From NCBI GenBank assembly GCA_013289855.1, contig JABCZD010000001.1, positions 62,001 to 126,000 on the forward strand: a stretch of 64,000 nt of DNA. Reading direction: 5' to 3'. The first letter of the stretch is position 1. The number at the start of each line of letters is the position of its first letter. Below the pieces are notes generated by a model. That model did no database searches, was not told the DNA's origin, and saw nothing but the letters and a program-made list of their open reading frames with translations. Source of the DNA: Acidobacteriota bacterium (GTDB taxonomy: Bacteria; Acidobacteriota; Terriglobia; Acidiferrales; UBA7541). The position numbers and the translations under genes were made by a program. This document shows, one piece after another, positions 45,891 through 55,428 of the stretch.

Positions 45891-46460
45891 TCACTTCGCT
45901 CCGACCGCAGGCGTCACGCGAAAGCAGCGCGAGCTTTCGTTCCAATATACCCGGTCTTTATTTTTCTTCCAGGCGGCAAGCCACGCATCCTGAATAAACT
46001 TTCTTCCGTGTTTTTTCACAAACTGGTTCCAGCAATCCTCGGCGTAGCTATGGCAGTTGCTATCATCGAGGGGCTCCAGCCCTGGCATGTTGAAAGTTTT
46101 CCAATCGGAATCCGTAAAGAGGTCGTTGAGTATAAAGTAAGCGACGTCGCCAGAGGTGGTCACCGCCCAATAATCGTAGACCGGTTCTTTAGTCGGGCGC
46201 GTCTCCGTAAGCTGAGAAATCAGGATCGGTATGGCGTCTTTTCCGTCGGCGACAATCCGGTCCATTAGATGCGATCCGCAATAGTCGCGATCTTGCAGGC
46301 GTCCCTTAGCGCGGCACGTATGGCCTATCTCGTCGAAATCCCAAAGCGGATAAGTCTTTTGCTGCTTGACAATGGATTGAGAGCCCGCTGGCGCACAGCA
46401 AACTACGCCCAAGAGAAAAATGGCGACGAAACCAAGGACTCTCACGGGAGTCATTCCCAT
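45891..46460 (-). CDS. Secreted hypothetical protein
   Basis: 189 residues with an N-terminal signal (VLGFVAIFLLGVVCCAPAGS; possible lipoprotein at the Cys pair). Four further Cys residues (CRAKG, YCGSHL, NCHSYAEDCW) might form disulfides. It ends 12 bases before anmK starts, so may be in that unit. No family recognised. Confidence 0.6.
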   Translation of the reverse strand: MGMTPVRVLGFVAIFLLGVVCCAPAGSQSIVKQQKTYPLWDFDEIGHTCRAKGRLQDRDYCGSHLMDRIVADGKDAIPILISQLTETRPTKEPVYDYWAVTTSGDVAYFILNDLFTDSDWKTFNMPGLEPLDDSNCHSYAEDCWNQFVKKHGRKFIQDAWLAAWKKNKDRVYWNESSRCFRVTPAVGAK

Positions 46461-46494
46461 ACATTAGCATCGCGGACCCGCGAAAAGCGGTCAG

Positions 46495-49167
46495 TTACAA
46501 AATCTGTTTCTTAAGCTCCGACAGCAAATTTAGCGCATCGATGGGCTTCAATTGATCCAGATCGGCGTCGCGCAGTTTATCCAGAATCAGGCGGTCCAGT
46601 GCGGTGAACAAAACTTCCTGATGCCCGTTTCCGTTGGTGGACAAAGCCGCCCCAGGCGTCAGCGTTTCGCTCAGCTCATGCTCGCTCTGTTCGTGCTTGA
46701 GCAACACCTCGCGCGCCCGCTCGATCACGCTGCGCGGCAACCCCGCGAGCCGCGCGACTTCAATGCCATAACTTTTGTTCGCGCTGCCTGGCTCGACATG
46801 CCGCAAAAAAATGATTTCGCTGGGCGTCTCTTTCACCGCGACGTGCACATTCTTCACCGCCGGCAGCAGCTCAGCCAGCTCCGTGAGCTCGTGATAGTGC
46901 GTGGCGAACAAAGTTCGCGCGCGCGTATGTTTTTGCAGATGTTCAACAACCGCCCAGGCGATGGACAGCCCGTCAAACGTCGCCGTGCCGCGGCCCACTT
47001 CATCGAGCAGCACCAAACTCGACGGCGTGGCGTGATGCAAAATCGCCGCAACTTCGCTCATCTCCACTAGAAATGTCGACCGCCCGCGCGCCAAATTGTC
47101 GCTCGCGCCGATGCGCGTAAAAATACGATCGGTAATCGGCAATTTCGCTTGCCGCGCCGGCACGTACGAGCCAATCTGCGCGAGAATGACGATCAGCGCG
47201 CTTTGCCGCAAATATGTGGATTTACCGCCCATGTTCGGGCCAGTAATCAACAGCAGTTGCTGGCGTCCCGGCTCAAAAAACAAATCATTGGGAACAAAGC
47301 GCTCGCCCTTTTGGCGCAGCAACTCTTCAATCACCGGATGCCGCCCGCCAATAATCAGCAGTTCGCCGGTACCATTAAATTCCGGCCGCGTGTAACCGCG
47401 ATCGGCGGCCAGCTTTGCGAAGGAAGTAAGCACATCCAGCTGCGCCACCGCACCGGCCGTGCGACGCAAGCGCAGCGCCTTGGCCGCAATGTCCGCGCGA
47501 ATCTCCACAAAAAGCTGCGTCTCGATTTCGCAGATGCGTTCGTCGGCAGCAAGAATCTTGCGTTCGTATTCCTTTAATTCCTCGGAGGTAAACCGTTCGG
47601 CATTGACCAGCGTCTGCTTTCGTTCGTAATCCGCGGGAGCCAGGTGTAAATTGCTTTTGGAAATTTCAATGTAGTAGCCAAAAATGTGGTTGAAGCGAAT
47701 CTTCAGCGACGCAATGCCGGTGCGTTTGCGCTCGCGGTCTTCCATCGCGGCAATAATCTGTTTGCTGTGCTGACTTAAATTGCGCAGTTCATCGAGTTCG
47801 CCGCTGAATCCGCTACGGATAATGCCGGGATCGGTCGCCACCGCGGGAGGCTCGTCGGAAATGGCGCGCTCCAGCCGTTCGCGAATGTCGCCCAGATCGT
47901 CCAGTTCGTTGTGCAGGAAGCGCAGCAAGTCGCTGCCGCCCAGCGGCGGCGGAGTCAAAAAATTCTTCAGCACCGGAAGTTGCGTCAACGATTTGCGTAG
48001 TGCCACCAATTCGCGCGGGCCGGCCAGTCCCAGAGTGATGCGGCTGGTCAGGCGTTCTAGGTCGAGGATGCCCTTCAATTCCTTGCGAATCTCGCCGCGC
48101 ACCACGGTTTGCTGCAGCAAATGCGCGACCGCGCCTAGTCTCCCTTCGATGGCGTCGTGATCGATCAGCGGTCGCAAAATCCAGGCACGCAGGAGGCGCG
48201 CGCCCATGCCCGTAACGGTAACGTCCATGGCGGCAATAAAAGTCGTTGGACCGCTGCGGCCAGCCTCCTCGGTGAAAATTGGCGCGACAATTTCGAGGTT
48301 GCGCACCGATACGGGATCGAGAATCAGCGCGTCGTGCTGTTCGTAATAGCGCACGCGGTCAAGATGCCGCAGCGCATCGACTTTCGGCGCGTCGTTACCA
48401 TGCGCCGAATTTTCACGCAGATAATGCACCACCGCGCCGGCCGCGCACAGCGCCTGCGCATGGCCATCAAGCCCGAAACCGGTCAGCTCGGCGACGCCAA
48501 ACTGCTCACGTAGAATGCGCTCGGCATAGTCATACTGAAAAATCCATTCATCGAGCCGCGATTCTACGCCGCCGCCGCCCTCCAGCAAGGAAGTTTTCGC
48601 GGTGTCAAAGAGCTGCTGCGGACGAGGCAACAAAGTTTCGCGCGGACGTAGTAGCTGCAACTCGTCGCGCATAGAGTCCACGGCGTCCGGCCCCACAAAT
48701 TCCGTGGCTTGAAACTCTCCGGTAGAAAGATCCACGTACGCCAGTCCCACGGGCGAGCCCGATGGATGTTTCGCCACCGCCGCGAGGAAATTATTTTCTT
48801 TAATGTCCAGCACCGCGACGTCGGTCGCCGTCCCCGGCGTAATCACGCGGACCACTTCGCGCCGCACCAGTTTCTTGCCAGGCCCGGGCTGTTCCATCTG
48901 GTCGCAGATGGCGATCTTGAAACCCGCGCGGATCAAGCGCGCAATGTAACCTTCCGCGGCGTGGTACGGCACGCCGCACATCGGAATGGGCTGGCCCTTT
49001 TCCCGGTTGCGCGAGGTCAGCGTAATTTGAAGTTCTCGCGCGGCAATGATGGCGTCTTCATAAAAAAGCTCGTAGAAATCGCCCAACCGAAACAGCAGCA
49101 GCGCGTGCGGATACCGCGCCTTCACGCCTTGATACTGCTGCATTAACGGTGTAGTGGCCTCAATCAT
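46495..49167 (-). CDS. mutS: DNA mismatch repair protein MutS
   Basis: 890 residues, typical length. The mismatch-binding N-terminus (TPLMQQYQGVKARYPHALLL, then FRLGDFYELF, including the Phe-x-Glu wedge) and the C-terminal ATPase with Walker A ITGPNMGGKSTYLRQ, LVLLDEVGRGTATFDG and FATHYHEL are all visible. Starts mismatch repair; mutL is not adjacent. Confidence 0.97.
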   Translation of the reverse strand: MIEATTPLMQQYQGVKARYPHALLLFRLGDFYELFYEDAIIAARELQITLTSRNREKGQPIPMCGVPYHAAEGYIARLIRAGFKIAICDQMEQPGPGKKLVRREVVRVITPGTATDVAVLDIKENNFLAAVAKHPSGSPVGLAYVDLSTGEFQATEFVGPDAVDSMRDELQLLRPRETLLPRPQQLFDTAKTSLLEGGGGVESRLDEWIFQYDYAERILREQFGVAELTGFGLDGHAQALCAAGAVVHYLRENSAHGNDAPKVDALRHLDRVRYYEQHDALILDPVSVRNLEIVAPIFTEEAGRSGPTTFIAAMDVTVTGMGARLLRAWILRPLIDHDAIEGRLGAVAHLLQQTVVRGEIRKELKGILDLERLTSRITLGLAGPRELVALRKSLTQLPVLKNFLTPPPLGGSDLLRFLHNELDDLGDIRERLERAISDEPPAVATDPGIIRSGFSGELDELRNLSQHSKQIIAAMEDRERKRTGIASLKIRFNHIFGYYIEISKSNLHLAPADYERKQTLVNAERFTSEELKEYERKILAADERICEIETQLFVEIRADIAAKALRLRRTAGAVAQLDVLTSFAKLAADRGYTRPEFNGTGELLIIGGRHPVIEELLRQKGERFVPNDLFFEPGRQQLLLITGPNMGGKSTYLRQSALIVILAQIGSYVPARQAKLPITDRIFTRIGASDNLARGRSTFLVEMSEVAAILHHATPSSLVLLDEVGRGTATFDGLSIAWAVVEHLQKHTRARTLFATHYHELTELAELLPAVKNVHVAVKETPSEIIFLRHVEPGSANKSYGIEVARLAGLPRSVIERAREVLLKHEQSEHELSETLTPGAALSTNGNGHQEVLFTALDRLILDKLRDADLDQLKPIDALNLLSELKKQIL

Positions 49168-49169
49168 GA

Positions 49170-49222
49170 AGCTCTTCTCTGCGCCTCTTCTGAACTTTGC
49201 GACCTCTGTGAACTCTGTGTTG
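49170..49222 (-). repeat. Dispersed 'CGCAGAGG' repeat, copy 3 (inverted)
   Basis: Read on the minus strand, ACACAGAGTTCACAGAGG and AGAGGCGCAGAGAAGAG words recur as in the copies at 1056 and 19641. It lies directly before mutS. It has the same period but less exact sequence than copy 2. Confidence 0.6.
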
Positions 49223-49254
49223 CGATCCCGTCATCGTTATCGCAGACGATCGCG

Positions 49255-51417
49255 TCACGACGCGATCCCCAATTGCGTCAACAAAAACGCATAATCCAAC
49301 GCAATTTCCCGCAAATAATCGTAGCGCCCGGAAGCTCCACCATGCCCCGCGCCCATATTGGTTTTCAGCAGCAGGAGGTTCGTATCAATTTTCAACGTGC
49401 GAAGTTTCGCCACATATTTCGCGGGCTCCCAATACATCACCTGACTGTCGTTCACTCCAGTCTTCAGCAGCATCACCGGATAATCGCGCGCCTCAAGATT
49501 CGTGTATGGGCAATAGCTCTTCATGTAAAAATAGTCTTCCGCAATTTGCGGATTGCCCCATTCCTCATACTCGCCGACGGTCAGTGGCAGCGAAGCATCC
49601 AGCATGGTGTTGAGCACATCGACGAACGGCACATGACTAATCACCACGCGGAAAAGATCCGGCCGCATATTCGTCACCGCACCCATCAACAACCCACCGG
49701 CGCTCCCGCCTTCGATCACAAGTTGCTGCGGCGAAGTGAAACCCTCGGCAATCAAAAATTCCGCCGCGGCGATAAAGTCGGTGAAGGTATTCCGTTTTTT
49801 GTGCATGCGCCCGGCGTCGTGCCAGGGCTTGCCAAGTTCGCCGCCGCCGCGAATGTGCGCGACCGCGAAGGTGACGCCGCGATCGAGCAGGCTTAACCGA
49901 TTGGAATTGAAGCCGATGGGCATGGAGATGCCATAACTTCCGTAACCGTAGAGCAACAGCGGCGCTGAGCGGTCGCGATTGCCACTAGGATAAACGAGCG
50001 AGATGGGAATTTGCGTGCCGTCTTCGGCGGTGGCGTGGATGCGTTCGTTGGCGTACCTAGAGGGATCGTAGCCCCCGAGCACCGGCTGCTGTTTGCGCAA
50101 GCTGCGCTCTCGCGTGTGTAAGTCAAAATCAAAGACCGAACGCGGTGTGATAAACGACTCGTACGTGAAGCGCAGATGTCCGGTGCGGAATTCCGGGTTT
50201 GCGCCACACGAGGCGTTGTACGCGGGCTCCGAAAATTCCAGCCGGTACGAATTCTTGAGCAAGTCCGTCGTGGGCAAAGTGACGATGCGCAGATGGGGCA
50301 AGCCGTGCTCGCGCTCCAGCAGCGCCAGGTGCGTGGCGAATACATCTACCGCGGCGATCATCACGGCCGGCCGATTGGGAATCAATTCGCGCCAACTTTC
50401 GCGAGACGGATCTTCCACCGAAGCTTCCATCAGTCGAAACGTGCGGCCGCCTGAATTGGTGCGGATGTAAAACACTCCGCCGCGCGAGTTGCGCGATCCG
50501 ACGGGATGATGATCCACGTAGTATTCGTGGTCGTCCTCGCGCGGCGCGATCAGCCGGAAAATGCCAGAGGGGGCATCCGCCGTAAGAAAGCGCGCTTCGC
50601 TGGTGGTGTGGCTGGCGCACGTCAAAATCAGGAAGGCGCCGCTGCGCGTGCGTTCGATTTCGATGCGAAAGCGTTCGTCCTTTTCTTCGTACAGAAGAAC
50701 GTCGGGTTCGCCGGCCGCCACCAAGTGCCGGTACAAGCGATGCGAGCGCTTGGTGGTTTCGTCTTCCACGGTATAGAAAAGCGTATGGTTGTCCGCGGCC
50801 CAAGCGGTGCTGGTGACGCGCTCGATGCGGTCCGGCAGAGTTTCTCCTGTGCGGAGGCTCTTGATCTGCAGCGTGTATTGCCGGAAGCCGGTGACGTCGA
50901 GCGAATAGGCCAGCAAATGGTTGTCGTCGCTCACGTCAAACGAACCCAGTCCAAGGAACGAATGCCCCTCAGCGAGAGCATTCAGATCCAACAGGATCTC
51001 TTCGCGCACCGCCGCAACCTCTACCTCCTTAACTTCCTGTACCTCCTTTACCTCTTTTCGCGCATGCAAAGGATACTGCTTGCCTTCCTCCGTGCGCGTG
51101 AAATAGTCATAGCCCCGCAAACGATACGGCACCGAAAGGTCGGTCTGCAAAATTCTTCCCAGCATCTCTTGATACAATTTCTCCTGAAGTTTGTCCGTGG
51201 ACCGCAGCACCGCGTCAGTGTAAGCATTTTCTTCGTGCAGATATGCCAGAACCGCCGGATCGCTCTTTTCGCGCAGCCAGCCGTAATTGTCGATGCGCGA
51301 GTCTCCGTGAATCACGTGGTCAACGGGTTTCCGCGCGGCGATTGGCGGCCGAGGGTCCGCCGCGTCAACGTGTAATGCACTCCCTGGTGCGATGAATTTG
51401 GCGTCTTGATTGGTCAT
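49255..51417 (-). CDS. ptrB: Oligopeptidase B / prolyl oligopeptidase (S9)
   Basis: 720 residues. Cuts short peptides after basic residues. N-terminal beta-propeller (to about 420), then an alpha/beta hydrolase with Ser572 in EGGSAGGLL, Asp657 in TGVNDSQV and His692 in MGAGHGGASG. At about 121-133 there is a 9-bp tandem repeat insertion encoding KEVKEVQEVKEVEV, which is not usual for the family. Cytosolic by lack of signal peptide. Confidence 0.93.
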   Translation of the reverse strand: MTNQDAKFIAPGSALHVDAADPRPPIAARKPVDHVIHGDSRIDNYGWLREKSDPAVLAYLHEENAYTDAVLRSTDKLQEKLYQEMLGRILQTDLSVPYRLRGYDYFTRTEEGKQYPLHARKEVKEVQEVKEVEVAAVREEILLDLNALAEGHSFLGLGSFDVSDDNHLLAYSLDVTGFRQYTLQIKSLRTGETLPDRIERVTSTAWAADNHTLFYTVEDETTKRSHRLYRHLVAAGEPDVLLYEEKDERFRIEIERTRSGAFLILTCASHTTSEARFLTADAPSGIFRLIAPREDDHEYYVDHHPVGSRNSRGGVFYIRTNSGGRTFRLMEASVEDPSRESWRELIPNRPAVMIAAVDVFATHLALLEREHGLPHLRIVTLPTTDLLKNSYRLEFSEPAYNASCGANPEFRTGHLRFTYESFITPRSVFDFDLHTRERSLRKQQPVLGGYDPSRYANERIHATAEDGTQIPISLVYPSGNRDRSAPLLLYGYGSYGISMPIGFNSNRLSLLDRGVTFAVAHIRGGGELGKPWHDAGRMHKKRNTFTDFIAAAEFLIAEGFTSPQQLVIEGGSAGGLLMGAVTNMRPDLFRVVISHVPFVDVLNTMLDASLPLTVGEYEEWGNPQIAEDYFYMKSYCPYTNLEARDYPVMLLKTGVNDSQVMYWEPAKYVAKLRTLKIDTNLLLLKTNMGAGHGGASGRYDYLREIALDYAFLLTQLGIAS
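51017..51058 (-). repeat. 9-bp tandem repeat inside ptrB
   Basis: On the plus strand, ACCTCCTT/AACTTCCTG/ACCTCCTTT units repeat with period 9, which encodes EVKEVQEVKEVEV on the minus strand in frame. The same kind of repeat unit recurs at 56543. Confidence 0.7.
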
Positions 51418-51588
51418 GAAATTTGGTCGGAGCGCTGCGGCCCCGCTGCTGCAAGTCCCATCTCGCGCTGGACGGCCGGGGCGCGCAGTGAAATGCGCGC
51501 GTTCGCTATACTAACGGAAGTCGCGAGCGGGACAAAGCCGTCCGCGGCGGAACATCGAATGAACATCGCTGGAAGACAGGGAGATACC

Positions 51589-52269
51589 GTGGCGCAAGAG
51601 ATCGAGATCAAGCTCCAGGTTACGGATCAAAGAGCGTTGCAGCGCGCGCTGCAGCGGCTCAAGGCTAAACCGCTCGTCACCGGTTCTCCTCGGGTGCACG
51701 AGCTAAACGTCATTTTCGACACTACCGACGGCTCGCTCGCCAAGCGCGGCCAGTTGCTGCGCATCCGCACCGAGACGGCCGAGCCGAAAGGCAAGAAAGG
51801 TCCGGCCAGAGGGAAGCCCACAGCGTGGAAGCAGCGCGTGCTGGTTACTTTCAAACGGCCGACTGGGGAAGACGAAGTGTCGCCGGCCGGCCGCCCGGCC
51901 AGCAAGTACAAGGTGCGCGAAGAGATTGAGCTGGAGATCAGCGACGGCGGCACGCTGACGAAAATATTTGAGGCGCTCAGTTTGGACGGCTGGTTTCGCT
52001 ACGAGAAATATCGCACCACCTACAAGCTGAGTAAGGGCCACGCCTGGGCGCGGGGTCTTTTGATCGAGTTGGACGAAACTCCCGTCGGCACCTTTCTGGA
52101 GCTGGAAGGACCGGGTGAGGCCATCGATCGCGCGGCGCTAGAGTTGGGATACACGAAGAAGGACTACATCACGATGAGTTATCTGGCGGTCTATGTCGAA
52201 GAATGCCGCCGCCGCGGTGAAGAGCCGCGCAACATGCTGTTTGCCGCGGCGAAAACCGTTCGCAAGTGA
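51589..52269 (+). CDS. CYTH-domain protein (CyaB/ThTPase-like)
   Basis: 226 residues from GTG 51589 (GGGAG upstream), which places the EIEIKL motif at residues 4-9 as is usual; ATG 51559 is the alternative. It has the EXEXK hallmark of triphosphate tunnel enzymes with IFDTTDGSLAKRGQLLRIR. Substrate could be a triphosphate such as ThTP or ATP; a specific role is not shown. Confidence 0.85.
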   Translation: MAQEIEIKLQVTDQRALQRALQRLKAKPLVTGSPRVHELNVIFDTTDGSLAKRGQLLRIRTETAEPKGKKGPARGKPTAWKQRVLVTFKRPTGEDEVSPAGRPASKYKVREEIELEISDGGTLTKIFEALSLDGWFRYEKYRTTYKLSKGHAWARGLLIELDETPVGTFLELEGPGEAIDRAALELGYTKKDYITMSYLAVYVEECRRRGEEPRNMLFAAAKTVRK

Positions 52270-52340
52270 CCGTACGCAGGCGTTTTGTAAGTTCAGAACG
52301 AAAAAAAACGCTTTGCGCGCCGATTATGAGCATTCTTTTC

Positions 52341-52369
52341 TTGACTTTACTTGGCACTGGGCTTATCAC
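52341..52369 (+). promoter_or_regulatory. Sigma70-type promoter of the leader upstream of the MgtE_N protein
   Basis: TTGACT at 52341, a 17-base spacer, and TATCAC at 52364. Predicted start near 52376. It lies about 70 bases after the CYTH gene's stop and precedes a leader that ends in a terminator. Confidence 0.6.
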
Positions 52370-52375
52370 TGACGG

Positions 52376-52650
52376 CGGAGTAATTTTTTTTCTCCATGAT
52401 TGCAACGAGCGAACACGAACCTGGGCCTAGAGGCGCATTTTACGGCGGAGCAAGCCTGGTGGAACCCGTGGCGAATGCCTTGGTGAAGACCTTGATGCTG
52501 CGAAATGCGCAACCGCAATCCTGCAATGCGCGTCGCGCGTTTGTGCTGGCGCAGTCCGTAGGGTGGATCGGGTTCGCGACCGGCTAGAGGTAAGTCCATC
52601 TGTTTGTGGTGCTTACCCGCAGCCAGATTTCTGGCGGCGGGTTTTTTGTT
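52376..52650 (+). ncRNA. Candidate leader RNA or attenuator before the magnesium-type module
   Basis: A transcript from the promoter to the terminator would be about 275 bases. It contains a GGTAAG (52589) / CTTACC (52612) pair; the CTTACC overlaps the left arm of the terminator, so both hairpins could not form together. No known riboswitch class (M-box, yybP-ykoY) core was recognised. A 63-residue open frame in this region (52396-52587) has no clear ribosome site. Confidence 0.4.
52615..52650 (+). terminator. Intrinsic terminator in the leader
   Basis: ACCCGCAGCCAG and CTGGCGGCGGGT form a stem of 11 pairs with one A-G mismatch and an ATTT loop, followed by TTTTTTG and further T's. It lies about 110 bases before the MgtE_N gene. 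Confidence 0.85.
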
Positions 52651-52760
52651 TTGTACCCGTAACGCAGGACTGAGGGCCCAGAGTTCTGCGGCCGTTTCCC
52701 GTTCTGCCGAAACGCAAAGAATCGCAGGCGCTTTCTACCAGCGCCGGAAGGGAGTGCGCC

Positions 52761-54002
52761 ATGGAACTGTACGCCACGGAATTGATGGGATCGGCGGCAT
52801 ACGATGTGGACGGCCACTTTGTGGGGCGCGTACGCGAATTCTTTATCGAACCCGCGGAGCAATCTAACCGGCTTTCGCACTACTTATTGTCGCGGGGGCG
52901 TTTTCAGCCGCTGATTGCCAAGCACGATCAGGTGGCTTCCGTAGAACCCGGCACCATGAAGCTTAACGTCAGCGAACGCGCACTGGAGGCCTACCGGCCA
53001 AACGAGGGTTGGCTGGCGGTGCGCAAGGATCTGATGGACCAGCAAATCATCGATACCAGCGGCCGCAAAGTGGTGCGCGTCAACGATGTGGATCTTTCCG
53101 AGCTGCGCAACAACGGCAACATGGAATTGCGCGTTACCCAGGTGGACGTGGGCTTGCCGGGAGCGGTGCGGCGTCTGCTGCAAGGCGTGGTTTCACCCGC
53201 GATGATTCGCAAACTGCAGCGCGGGCTGCCGCACAGCACCATTCGCTGGGAATTTGTGAACTTGATCGAGCCCGATCCGCTGCGTCGCGTGAAGCTGCGC
53301 ATCACGCATGAAAAGCTGGAGAATCTACATCCGGCGGACCTGGCCGAATTGATGGAATACCTTTCGGCGGCAGAGCGGCAGGGAATCATCGCTTCGCTGG
53401 ACGAGGAGACCGCGGCTGCCGTATTGGCCGAACTTGACGAGCGGCTGACCACGCAAATCGTGGAGAAACTCGAGCCCGGCAAAGCGGCGGACATTCTAGA
53501 AGAGATGGCTCCAGATGCGGCCGCCGATTTGCTGGCGGATTTGCCGAAGGAAACCTCCGAAGAGCTCCTCGACGAAATGCCCGGGCAGGAGGCCGATGAG
53601 GTGCGCGAGCTCATGGCCTTCGAGCCTTCGACCGCGGGCAGCATGATGAATACGGAGTTTGTTTATGTGAGTGAAGCTTCAACGCGCGATGAAGTGCTGA
53701 CCTTTCTGCGTGGACAGGATTTGAACCTGGACCAACTGGACACTATCGTGCTGCTCGACAATGCTGCGCAATATTGCGGCACGGTGACGATTGCGCGCTT
53801 GCTGCTGGCCACGCCGGAACAAGCGATGAAGCAGCTCAAGACCGAACCATTGTTGAGTTTGAATCCAACGGCAGACGATGAAGAGGTCTTCGAGTTGTTC
53901 GACAAGTACAACTTGCGGATGCTGACCATCATCGACGGCGAGAATCGTCCGATCGGCACGATCACCGTGGACGACGTGGTTTCGCGGCTAGTGAAAAAGT
54001 AG
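52761..54002 (+). CDS. PRC-barrel / MgtE_N / CBS protein without a membrane domain
   Basis: 413 residues. Order: PRC-barrel (about 1-75), a second barrel-like region (80-130), an MgtE_N super-helix (155-280, LHPADLAELMEYL and EEMAPDAAADLLADLPKE), and two CBS halves (285-410, ending GTITVDDVVSRLVKK). MgtE's transmembrane half is missing. The soluble MgtE_N-CBS unit senses Mg2+ in MgtE channels. The next gene is an NRAMP-family transporter, so this may be its regulatory subunit. Confidence 0.87.
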   Translation: MELYATELMGSAAYDVDGHFVGRVREFFIEPAEQSNRLSHYLLSRGRFQPLIAKHDQVASVEPGTMKLNVSERALEAYRPNEGWLAVRKDLMDQQIIDTSGRKVVRVNDVDLSELRNNGNMELRVTQVDVGLPGAVRRLLQGVVSPAMIRKLQRGLPHSTIRWEFVNLIEPDPLRRVKLRITHEKLENLHPADLAELMEYLSAAERQGIIASLDEETAAAVLAELDERLTTQIVEKLEPGKAADILEEMAPDAAADLLADLPKETSEELLDEMPGQEADEVRELMAFEPSTAGSMMNTEFVYVSEASTRDEVLTFLRGQDLNLDQLDTIVLLDNAAQYCGTVTIARLLLATPEQAMKQLKTEPLLSLNPTADDEEVFELFDKYNLRMLTIIDGENRPIGTITVDDVVSRLVKK

Positions 54003-54074
54003 CTACGCGTTAGTCATCGTCGACGCGTTAAATAAACAAACATTTTTGTTGGACGAAAGGGTTTTGCAAACGGC

Positions 54075-55394
54075 ATGAACTGGCGAGCCATCGCGGCGAG
54101 GTACGAGAGCGTCCAAGGCAGGGGCAATGACCTGCTGAAGAACATCCGCGGCTTGCGGCGGCGGCTGACGCTGTTGCTGGCAGTGGTGGGCCCGGGATTG
54201 ATCACCTCCAACGTGGACAACGATGCGGGCGGAATTTCCACGTATACGCAGGCTGGTGCGCAGTACGGATACGCGCTGCTGTGGTCGCTGATTCCCATGA
54301 CCATCGCGCTGTACGTCACGGAAGAGATGTGCGCGCGCATGGGAGTGATCACCGGCAAGGGCCTGTCGGATTTGATTCGCGAAGAGTTTGGGTTCCGTTC
54401 GACATTTTTTGTGATGTTCACGGGATTTTTTGTGGACCTCGCCAACGTGGTGGCGGAGTTTGCTGGCGTAGCTGCTTCGATGCAGATTTTTGGCGTGAGC
54501 AAATATATTGCCGTGCCGCTGGCGGCGATTCTGGTTTGGGCGCTGGTGATGCGCGGAACGTATAAGCAGGTGGAGATTATTTTTCTGGTGGCCTGTGGTT
54601 TTTACCTGACGTATGTGATTTCTGCGATTCTGGCCAAGCCGGACTGGATTTTGGCCGCCAAAGGCGTGGTCATTCCGAATTTGCATTTTGAATCCGGCTA
54701 TTTGCTGACGCTTACCGCGCTGGTGGGCACCACCATTGCGCCTTGGCAGTTTTTCTATCTGCAGGCGGGATTCGTGGAGAAGAAAGTCGGTCCGCGGCAG
54801 TACCGGCAGGCGCGCGCGGACGTGCTGGTGGGCAGCATCAGCTGCATGGTGATCGTGTTTTTTATTATTGTGTGCACCGCGGCCACGCTGCACGCGCACG
54901 GGCAAGTCAATATTACGGATGCTTCAGAAGCCGCCAAGGCGCTGATACCGCTGGCGGGGAAGTGGGCCGGGCTGTGCTTCGCGTTCGGATTGCTGAATGC
55001 TTCGCTCTTTGCGGCGACGATTCTGCCGCTTTCTACGGCGCATGTGATTTGCGAAGGGCTGGGATTTGAGGCCGGCATCGATCACAAGTTCAGCGAAGCG
55101 CGCATTTTTTATGGTCTGTATACCGTGCTCATTGGCGTGGGAGCCGGCATTATTTTGATCCCCAATGTGCCGCTGTGGAAGATTTTGATTTTTTCGCAGG
55201 TTGGCAATGGTATCTGGTTGCCGGTGGTGGTGATTTTTATTTTGCTGCTGGTGAATCGCCGGGATTTGATGGGCGAGCATGTGAACACATTGACCTTCAA
55301 TATCGTGGCGTGGGTGACGGCCATTGCCATGATCGTCCTGACGCTAGTGCTGGTGTATACCTCTATATTTGTCTCCAGTCCGCCAGTCGGCTGA
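54075..55394 (+). CDS. NRAMP-family transporter with non-canonical metal site
   Basis: 439 residues with about 11 spans. In canonical NRAMP proteins, helix 1 has DPGN and helix 6 has MPH; here those positions read SNVDNDAGG (45-53) and TTIAPWQFF (219-227), so the metal-binding Met and part of the first motif are changed. NRAMP-related magnesium transporters (NRMT) are known to lack that Met. With the MgtE_N-CBS protein as neighbour, Mg2+ transport is the best inference over Mn2+ or Fe2+. Confidence 0.87.
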   Translation: MNWRAIAARYESVQGRGNDLLKNIRGLRRRLTLLLAVVGPGLITSNVDNDAGGISTYTQAGAQYGYALLWSLIPMTIALYVTEEMCARMGVITGKGLSDLIREEFGFRSTFFVMFTGFFVDLANVVAEFAGVAASMQIFGVSKYIAVPLAAILVWALVMRGTYKQVEIIFLVACGFYLTYVISAILAKPDWILAAKGVVIPNLHFESGYLLTLTALVGTTIAPWQFFYLQAGFVEKKVGPRQYRQARADVLVGSISCMVIVFFIIVCTAATLHAHGQVNITDASEAAKALIPLAGKWAGLCFAFGLLNASLFAATILPLSTAHVICEGLGFEAGIDHKFSEARIFYGLYTVLIGVGAGIILIPNVPLWKILIFSQVGNGIWLPVVVIFILLLVNRRDLMGEHVNTLTFNIVAWVTAIAMIVLTLVLVYTSIFVSSPPVG

Positions 55395-55428
55395 CCAGTA
55401 GGCGACAGCGCTCAAGGCCAGGTACTTC

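Noticed and set aside
52396..52587. 63-residue frame in the leader
   Set aside because: No clear ribosome site and unusual composition; the DNA is better explained as a leader or RNA.
52376..52650. M-box or yybP-ykoY riboswitch
   Set aside because: The conserved cores of these known classes were looked for and not found.
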